Both the position numbers and the translations under genes were made by a program. A stretch of DNA of 64,000 nucleotides from Batkoa obscura (lineage: Eukaryota; Entomophthoromycota; Entomophthoromycetes; Entomophthorales; Batkoaceae): assembly GCA_030770535.1 (NCBI GenBank), contig JASVEC010000008.1, positions 682,001-746,000 of the forward strand, given 5' to 3'. The notes under the pieces were generated by a model, which worked only from the letters and a program-made list of their open reading frames with translations, searched no databases and was not told the origin of the DNA. Shown piece after piece: positions 58,648 through 64,000 of the stretch. Each line of letters opens with the position of its first letter. Position 1 is the stretch's first letter.

Positions 58648-59863
58648 TGCTATGATATGTGTTTAAAATTGATATTATTTATATAAAAAAATTAAATCGA
58701 TTTCTGTATTTTATTCTTAATTACCTCATCCCTCCTTTTTATAACATCGTGATAAATTGATTGGTAGAATTTTAGAGTTTATTTTTCTATTTATTTGGTG
58801 TTTTACTGTTTTTATCAATAACAGTAAACATTAAAGATTAAAATTTAAAACATACGATTTTAGTTACTGCTAATATTAATGATACGATTCTTTATTTGTA
58901 TTGTTATCGTTATCTTTTATTAAGAAATAAATAAATAATATTCTATCATGTGCTAAATAAGAATTAAAAATATTTTTGTTAATTAAAAAATATCTAATTT
59001 TTGCACTATGTTTTAGATTGTATCATCAGTTACATTTTATTTATGAATAGTTAAACAAACACTTTTGGTTAGATTATATCTTATAGAAATGATAAACGCA
59101 CCAAAGGCACTTGAAAGATAGCAAATTTAATAATTTAATGACTAACAGTGATAAAGATTCTTATTCTCCCAATTTTTGAGTGACGTAAAAGTATTTCATT
59201 TGTCAAATGAAGGTATTATCAAATTCAGTGACATTTGTTAACAATAAAAATTAAATACTATTCAGATCTTTGTTCCCGACTTTGGTCCTTATCATATTAG
59301 GATTTATCTTTCAGAATGAAAAGTTTTGTTGGTTAATAAACTTCTCTATCTACTTTTCGGTTATATCATTCGAAAAAGGATCATGGGGTTATTAGAAATG
59401 ACACCTCTGGTTTTCTTACAACTATAACTTTAGATTTCATATTCTTTATTTAATTTTATAACTGGGTTTTTCATATAAATGGCCACTGCCTTAGACATGT
59501 ACGTTCTAAAATTATTTAGGGAGATAAAGATATTAAACTATTGATATTTTTTGGCCTTGTTTAAAATAATCTTATTGATTATTAATACTTGTAAATTGTT
59601 ATATATAGCAGCATAAAAGGTAGTAGTGGCATGCTAAACCCTTTTTTGGTATGTATTATTATTGCTTGAAGCGATTGATACATACACTTCAATGCAAATG
59701 TTGGAATTGATGAATACAAATACTATTTTTAAAGGTAATATTGATATAATATACAACTATAATATTTTTAAAATAAAGCTATCAATTTAATTCCACTTCA
59801 ACTGATAGTCTATAAAACCATGTTAAGTTGTCAATGATCAACTTGAATTAAAGTTGAAAATTC

Positions 59864-59888
59864 ATCAGCCATAAAAAAAGAGAAGATC
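59864..59888 (+). promoter_or_regulatory. shared promoter module, copy 1
   Basis: ATCAGCC, 11 bp, then GAAGATC, starting 98 bp before the ATG of the first secreted gene. The same pair occurs before the other two (61342, 62744). Confidence 0.6.
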
Positions 59889-59922
59889 ATATATAAGACA
59901 TATAAATATATAAAAATTAACA

Positions 59923-59955
59923 ATGAAAACAATTGAAGAATTAAATAATTACTAA
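59923..59955 (+). other. upstream open reading frame
   Basis: ATG to TAA, ten codons (MKTIEELNNY), ending 6 bp before the main ATG of the first secreted gene. If transcribed it could lower translation of that gene; the transcript start is unknown. Confidence 0.4.
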
Positions 59956-59961
59956 CAAGAA

Positions 59962-60522
59962 ATGAAAACGTATTTATTAATTTTATTATTAACTTTGATT
60001 AATGCTGGAGTGCTAGTTAATACTAATAATAGCGGTAGTTTAGTATCAAATGATAATAATAAAAACACAGAGTTAATGGTTAATAAAAGCAAAGAGAAAG
60101 TGACAAATGTAGACAATGGGTTTGAAGATAGTGAAGAGGTGGAAAAAAATGAAAATGAAAATGAAAATGAAGAGGTAGTAGAAGTGAAAAAGAAAGAAAA
60201 AGAGAAATCAAAAGAAGACAAGGACAATTCAAAGAAACAAAAAGAAAGGACAGATAAAAAGAACAAAAAGAACAAAAAGAACAAAAAAAAGAAAAGGAAA
60301 AGTAAGAAAGAAAAGAAACAAGAAAAGCAAGAAAAAGAGGATGAATTCAAAGTAAAATTAGAAGAAGATAAAGCTAAAGTTAAACAAAAACTGGAACTAA
60401 CTAAAGAGGATGCTAAAAATTTCTTTTTGGAAGTCAAAGATCAAACAAAATATAAAATTGATGAACTTTTAGCAAAAAATAATATAAAATTACCTCCACT
60501 TCCAAATTCAAAGGCTACTTAA
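59962..60522 (+). CDS. Secreted trio member 1: Lys/Glu-rich protein
   Basis: Single-exon 186 aa. Signal peptide MKTYLLILLLTLINA, then mature start GVLVNTNN, close to SVLINTNN and SVLINPNN of the next two genes. The middle is a long Glu/Lys run (KKNKKNKKNKKK and neighbours), predicted highly charged and helical or disordered; no cysteine. The C-terminus KYKIDELLAKNNIKLPP resembles the end of member 2 (KDKIVLFFEKRHLNFMIPP). It belongs to a tandem family sharing upstream sequence. No known family recognised; a wall-associated or effector-like role is conjecture. Confidence 0.8.
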   Translation: MKTYLLILLLTLINAGVLVNTNNSGSLVSNDNNKNTELMVNKSKEKVTNVDNGFEDSEEVEKNENENENEEVVEVKKKEKEKSKEDKDNSKKQKERTDKKNKKNKKNKKKKRKSKKEKKQEKQEKEDEFKVKLEEDKAKVKQKLELTKEDAKNFFLEVKDQTKYKIDELLAKNNIKLPPLPNSKAT

Positions 60523-61099
60523 ATAGTTTTATTAAAGGGTGTAATAAATGCTTATATATTATTAACTTATTTTAATTATATGTCATTATTATTTCGTGAA
60601 TTATGTTTCCATTTAATAAATATGTTAAAAGCTTTATAGCCTTAGCTTAAAATATTTTTAAATATCATAGTTCTTTCAATTTTTGGGGCAATTTGTATTA
60701 GCACTGTAGCATTTAAATCAGACTATGTAATCGCTCACGCTTAAGTTGTATAGTGCAATGCTTCAGGATTTTATTAATCTGATCGACGAGCTGGTGTAAC
60801 CAAATGTATATACAACCCATACAATTCTTATACATAAGCCCTTAGCAATTGGAAATTCTAACATGGAATAGCTCTTAGTTTGATACCATCCGAAGTATAT
60901 TTTGCCGATGCTCAAAAATTAAATTGGCGAATCTAAATTTGGCTAATATTAGTTAGTACAATATGATATTATTATAACAATATGGTAACTTTTCTATTAT
61001 ATACGTTACTATGCTTATTTAAGTTAAACCAAATAGTTATTTTTGTAGAGTTTTGAATTTGTATAAAATAAACTTTTTTTACTATGACTTTATTTTTAA

Positions 61100-61204
61100 T
61101 AGATGGAGCTATATTTTTTTGATTAAGAATTTTACTAACAATCTTTCCACTCAGATAGTGCTTAAAAGATGGAAAAAGTGAAGTCAAAAAAAACACCTCC
61201 ATAT
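61100..61204 (+). mobile_element. MITE, copy 12
   Basis: Ends AGATGGAGCTATATTTTTTTG and ACACCTCCATA; interior CTCAGATAGTGCTTAAAAGATGG. Confidence 0.9.
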
Positions 61205-61270
61205 TATTAAAATTCTATATTAGTCTAAAATCAAATTAATAACATTTGAAAACTTTTGTGAAAATTATTA

Positions 61271-61303
61271 TTCAATTTCAATTTCAATTTCAATTTCAAT
61301 TTT
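61271..61303. repeat. (TTTCAA)n microsatellite
   Basis: About five hexamer units, 40 bp before the promoter module of the second secreted gene. Confidence 0.85.
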
Positions 61304-61341
61304 TTGAGTTGTAAAATGATCTTCTAACTAAGGATCTTAAA

Positions 61342-61361
61342 ATCAGCCCAAACAGAAGATC
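61342..61361 (+). promoter_or_regulatory. shared promoter module, copy 2
   Basis: ATCAGCC, 6 bp, GAAGATC, starting 92 bp before the ATG. It is preceded by GATCTTAAA, matching GATCTCAAA at the third gene. Confidence 0.6.
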
Positions 61362-61433
61362 GTAAAAAAGAATTAAGATATATAATAAACTAAAATAAAA
61401 GTTGTTGTAGTTTTCAAACAATTAATACTAACG

Positions 61434-61997
61434 ATGTTTAAGTTTTATCTGTTACTTCTATTTTGTATATTAATTGATGCTAGTGTATTAATTAACACAA
61501 ATAATAAAAATAATGAGTTGAATGCTAACGTAAAACCAAAGGAATTAACATTGAATCAAAATAAAGGAGATAGTAGTATTAAAAAATCCTCCTTTTTATC
61601 ACGTTTAAGGAAAAAGAAAGTAATTGATGAGACTAATACAGATGATTTTTCAAAGGATCTAGAAGAGGAAAGCTCCTTCATAGGTGAAGACGATAAAGAA
61701 GGCGAAAAGAAAAATGACACCTCCACATGGAGTGTAGATGATGATTTTTTAGATAAAAAATCAAGTACAAATTCAAAAGTTGATAAATTAAAAACATCAA
61801 TAAAAGGAGCATTTGGTGCTGGAATTTCTGCCTTGAAAGCACTTTTTGCTAAATTAAATAACATGGATGTCAATGCTTTTATCAAAGCTGCTATGATTCA
61901 ATATAAAGATAAAATTGTTTTATTTTTCGAAAAGAGACATTTAAATTTTATGATACCTCCATTTAAAAAATATATTGGTAATGATGATAAAGAATAA
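61434..61997 (+). CDS. Secreted trio member 2
   Basis: Single-exon 187 aa. Signal peptide MFKFYLLLLFCILIDA then SVLINTNNKNNELNANVKP, nearly the same as member 3 (SVLINPNNRNGELNINANP). The middle is charged and Ser-rich; TWSVDDDFLDKK aligns with AWSVDEYLERKE of member 3. The last third is a hydrophobic/amphipathic helix (FGAGISALKALFAKL), followed by KRHLNFMIPPFKKY. Only the signal peptide has a membrane-type stretch of standard length. No cysteines. Unknown function. Confidence 0.85.
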   Translation: MFKFYLLLLFCILIDASVLINTNNKNNELNANVKPKELTLNQNKGDSSIKKSSFLSRLRKKKVIDETNTDDFSKDLEEESSFIGEDDKEGEKKNDTSTWSVDDDFLDKKSSTNSKVDKLKTSIKGAFGAGISALKALFAKLNNMDVNAFIKAAMIQYKDKIVLFFEKRHLNFMIPPFKKYIGNDDKE

Positions 61998-62256
61998 AAC
62001 TTTGCAAACTTTTACTTTATGTCTGTTTATTTATTATAATGTTTTTGAGTCAATTGGGATCTTTTAATCATTTAAAATACAAAGGTTTAAAAATAAATCC
62101 ATAATTATTTTTCTACTATATTTTAACAAAATAATTACAGAGTAAGTTAGTTGTTCTTTTATTACTCATCAATACGGAAAGTATGATTTATTTGAGACAA
62201 TGAAAGTTTAAAAGAAGAATGAAAAAGATAAAGACCGAAAGAAGGAGGGTATTAGC

Positions 62257-62284
62257 TTCATATTAGGCTCGAACCTAATGAAGG
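62257..62284. repeat. short palindrome resembling a tRNA T-arm
   Basis: TTCATATTAGG and CCTAATGAA flank CTCGAA; GGCTCGAACC is shared with the T-arm of the tRNA-Lys genes (minus sense). Possibly a relic of a truncated tRNA copy; equally could be chance. Confidence 0.3.
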
Positions 62285-62480
62285 AATTGACTTTTTTCCC
62301 AATTTAACATTCATATATTATCATCTTAATTTTGATGTAGTTTGGAGTTACATTGAATGTACATAAGCTCTTTGGAGAGCAGTTTCTATCGTTCTATAAT
62401 CTACCTATATATGGAATGTAATTTTTATAAGATAATAAAAGAAGATGAGTTAAAAATTTATAAATTAATTCAATAAGATT

Positions 62481-62505
62481 ATTAAATTAAATTAAATTAA
62501 ATTAA
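62481..62505. repeat. (ATTAA)n microsatellite
   Basis: About five units of ATTAA. Confidence 0.85.
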
Positions 62506-62720
62506 AAAAATCACCAACTATAGCTTTGAGCTTCAAAGTTAAATTGGAGTAAAACTTTATAAAACTACTTTCATTAGAATAAATCATTATCATTATCATT
62601 TAAAAATAAGAATAAAGTCAACTAAGTATTGAAAGCATCGAATAATAAAATATTTTATTTTTTAAATAATTTGCTGTAACAATAAAAAACATCTTATCCT
62701 TATTTTGAATAGTAAAAGGG

Positions 62721-62766
62721 ATCAGCCAACCAAGATCTCAAAAATCAGCCCTAAATAGGGAAGATC
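62721..62766 (+). promoter_or_regulatory. shared promoter module, copy 3 (doubled)
   Basis: First ATCAGCC-AACC-AAGATC (62721-62737), then ATCAGCC, 9 bp, GAAGATC (62744-62766). The second starts 100 bp before the ATG. Confidence 0.6.
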
Positions 62767-62843
62767 AATAAAATAAAAATAAAAACAAAAGATATAAATT
62801 AAATTAAATCATTTTTACTTTTTAAACAACTGTGTCATTAACA

Positions 62844-63161
62844 ATGTTTAAACTTTATTTATTACTATTATTTATAACATTTATCAGCGCTAGTGTATTA
62901 ATAAACCCAAACAATCGAAATGGAGAATTAAATATCAATGCTAACCCTATGGATTTATTACAAAATTCCAAACCAGAAATATTAGAAACTAGCAAAAAAC
63001 AAAGAAGAGGAGACGTACAAGCGTGGAGCGTTGATGAATATTTAGAAAGAAAAGAGGCTGAGAAACCAAGCATAGATAAAGCAGTAAAACAATTTAAAGG
63101 TTTTATTGCTACCTTAAAAGGTTTATTTAACAAAAAAGACACCAGTGATGATAAGATTTAA
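62844..63161 (+). CDS. Secreted trio member 3
   Basis: Single-exon 105 aa, the shortest of the three. Start at the ATG giving MFKLYLLLLFITFISA, the signal peptide; mature part begins SVLINPNN. AWSVDEYLERKE and AVKQFKGFIATLKGLF align with member 2, but the ~50-residue C-terminal region of members 1 and 2 (ending in LPP or IPP) is missing, so it may be a truncated form or a distinct product. Orientation and spacing as the other two (about 0.85-0.9 kb apart). No cysteines. Confidence 0.82.
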   Translation: MFKLYLLLLFITFISASVLINPNNRNGELNINANPMDLLQNSKPEILETSKKQRRGDVQAWSVDEYLERKEAEKPSIDKAVKQFKGFIATLKGLFNKKDTSDDKI

Positions 63162-63492
63162 ACAATTTCTTTAAAAACAATCTAATTTTATGAATTTCCC
63201 TCACTTTTAAAGATTATATCCGTGTTTAATAAAAAAAATATCTTTTTTATCTTTGTTTTTAAATATCAAGTGTTTTTAAATCCTTGAAAATATCAATAAT
63301 CCTAAGTGTTTTATTAATGGCCAAAAATAAATAAATAAAAGATGTATCGTAGGTTAAGAAGAAATAAAAAATTCCAAGCTATGCATAAAAGTTCAATCTT
63401 TTTTTTAAAGGCTTTAAGACAACTAGGCCTACAAAGCTCTATTGTTATCAGAAATGAAAATGTAGGGTGAAGGTCCAAGGGATAAAAATAAA
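63162..63492. other. intergenic spacer
   Basis: About 330 bp, no feature seen. Confidence 0.5.
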
Positions 63493-63566
63493 CGCTCATA
63501 GCTGGGATCGAACCAGCAACCTCTCGATTAACAGTCGAACGCGCTAGCCAATTGCGCCATACGAGC
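63493..63566 (-). tRNA. tRNA-Asn (GTT)
   Basis: Same sequence, by eye, as the tRNA-Asn at 56355, opposite orientation; anticodon GTT, intact A and B boxes. Confidence 0.96.
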
Positions 63567-64000
63567 TTTCCTTCTTTTTCTACTCTTTGTTATAATATAA
63601 CCCTATAATTTTAGCGATATTACTAATTAATAAGTAAACAAAATACAAAAAACAATATATGGGGGTGTTTTTTTTGATTTCATTACTTTGAATAAAGCAA
63701 CTATATTAATGTATTTATAAATATTTTCAATTTTAATTTGATAAGACTTTAAACATAAATTCTTTAATTTATATTTATCAATATAAATATAAAATCGTAT
63801 GCTTTGTTTCAGATTTAATTAGCGACTTTTTTAAATTATGTTTAGTAAAATAGACAAAATGACTTAATAAAAAAGATATCTTACAATTTGTTTACTTTGT
63901 AATAGGAAATATAAAACTTTAAAAAATAAAAAAGATTTTTATGAAATTTATATATAAACTTTTAATAAAATATCCAATACTCAATACGGATATAGAAGAT
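63567..64000. other. intergenic region at window end
   Basis: About 430 bp with a half MITE at 63656-63690; nothing else seen. Confidence 0.5.
63656..63690 (-). mobile_element. MITE half copy, copy 13
   Basis: TATATGGGGGTGTTTTTTTTG followed by ATTTCATTACTTTG matches one end of the family, after which similarity stops; the other end is missing. Confidence 0.8.

Larger units (their letters stand above)
58648..59961. other. intergenic region
   Basis: About 1.3 kb. A less AT-rich patch at about 59260-59480 could be decayed coding DNA but matches nothing I recognise. The last 100 bp contain the promoter module of the secreted trio and a short upstream open frame. Confidence 0.5.
60523..61433. 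other. intergenic region with MITE
   Basis: About 910 bp with MITE copy 12, a (TTTCAA)n microsatellite and the promoter of the second secreted gene. The stretch 60700-60960 is less AT-rich and may be a relic, not identified. Confidence 0.55.
61998..62843. other. intergenic region
   Basis: About 850 bp. It includes a tRNA T-arm-like palindrome at 62257-62284, an (ATTAA)n microsatellite at 62481-62505 and the promoter of the third secreted gene. Confidence 0.55.

Noticed and set aside
59952-60437. Ser/Phe-rich 161-codon minus-strand frame
   Set aside because: Antisense shadow of the Lys/Glu-rich secreted gene; the plus strand has the signal peptide and conserved start.

Overview
This is very AT-rich nuclear DNA from a filamentous fungus. 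The protein set is fungal: an external NADH dehydrogenase with EF hands, Atg22, a Zn2Cys6 regulator, a WOPR regulator, Ssh4/Ear1-like SPRY proteins, an F-BAR/SH3 protein and a tyrosinase. Introns are about 46-71 bp with GTAAGT-like donors and no conserved long branch region. The extreme AT content, long gene-poor spacers, and secreted chymotrypsin-like protease plus tyrosinase fit an early-diverging lineage such as Entomophthoromycotina (Conidiobolus sensu lato). That placement is inference, not something the sequence proves.

Layout. 0.5-8.1 kb: NDE-type NADH dehydrogenase (8 exons, one of 9 bp), an Asn-rich protein of unknown function, and ATG22. 9.7-18.8 kb: a minimal WOPR regulator, a cluster of three membrane-anchored SPRY genes (one decayed) and a Zn2Cys6 regulator. 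19.6-22.4 kb: a decayed Old Yellow Enzyme gene interrupted by a MITE, then a WrbA-like quinone reductase. 23.5-29 kb: two members of an unrecognised helical family, a LINE fossil and a small secreted protein. 29.5-38.4 kb: F-BAR/SH3 gene, a fourth SPRY gene, the intact Old Yellow Enzyme, a tyrosinase, and tRNA-Ala and tRNA-Lys. 39.3-55.9 kb: five more members of the helical family, a chymotrypsin-like protease, QTRT2 (queuosine insertion), tRNA-Lys and tRNA-Pro. 56.3-63.6 kb: two tRNA-Asn genes, a four-fold CX9C protein, acetyl-CoA acetyltransferase, and a tandem trio of small secreted proteins that share a promoter module.

Most notable: (1) seven dispersed, mostly single-exon genes of one helical family ending its core in an LP(L/V)K-like motif; (2) the secreted trio with near-identical signal peptides, diverged bodies and a shared element about 92-100 bp upstream of each ATG; (3) four Ssh4-like SPRY genes, three ending in PPxY and a decayed one without it; (4) a ~105-bp MITE family (12 near-full copies plus a half copy), whose TA target duplication can be read because one copy sits inside the Old Yellow Enzyme pseudogene; (5) a 9-bp exon encoding the core of the second dinucleotide-binding motif of the NADH dehydrogenase.

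Functional links that can be argued: QTRT2 acts on GUN-anticodon tRNAs and both tRNA-Asn(GTT) genes are here; Atg22 and the Ssh4-like proteins both belong to vacuole/endosome amino-acid and permease traffic. All splice models were made by eye from reading frame, GT-AG sites and family conservation.
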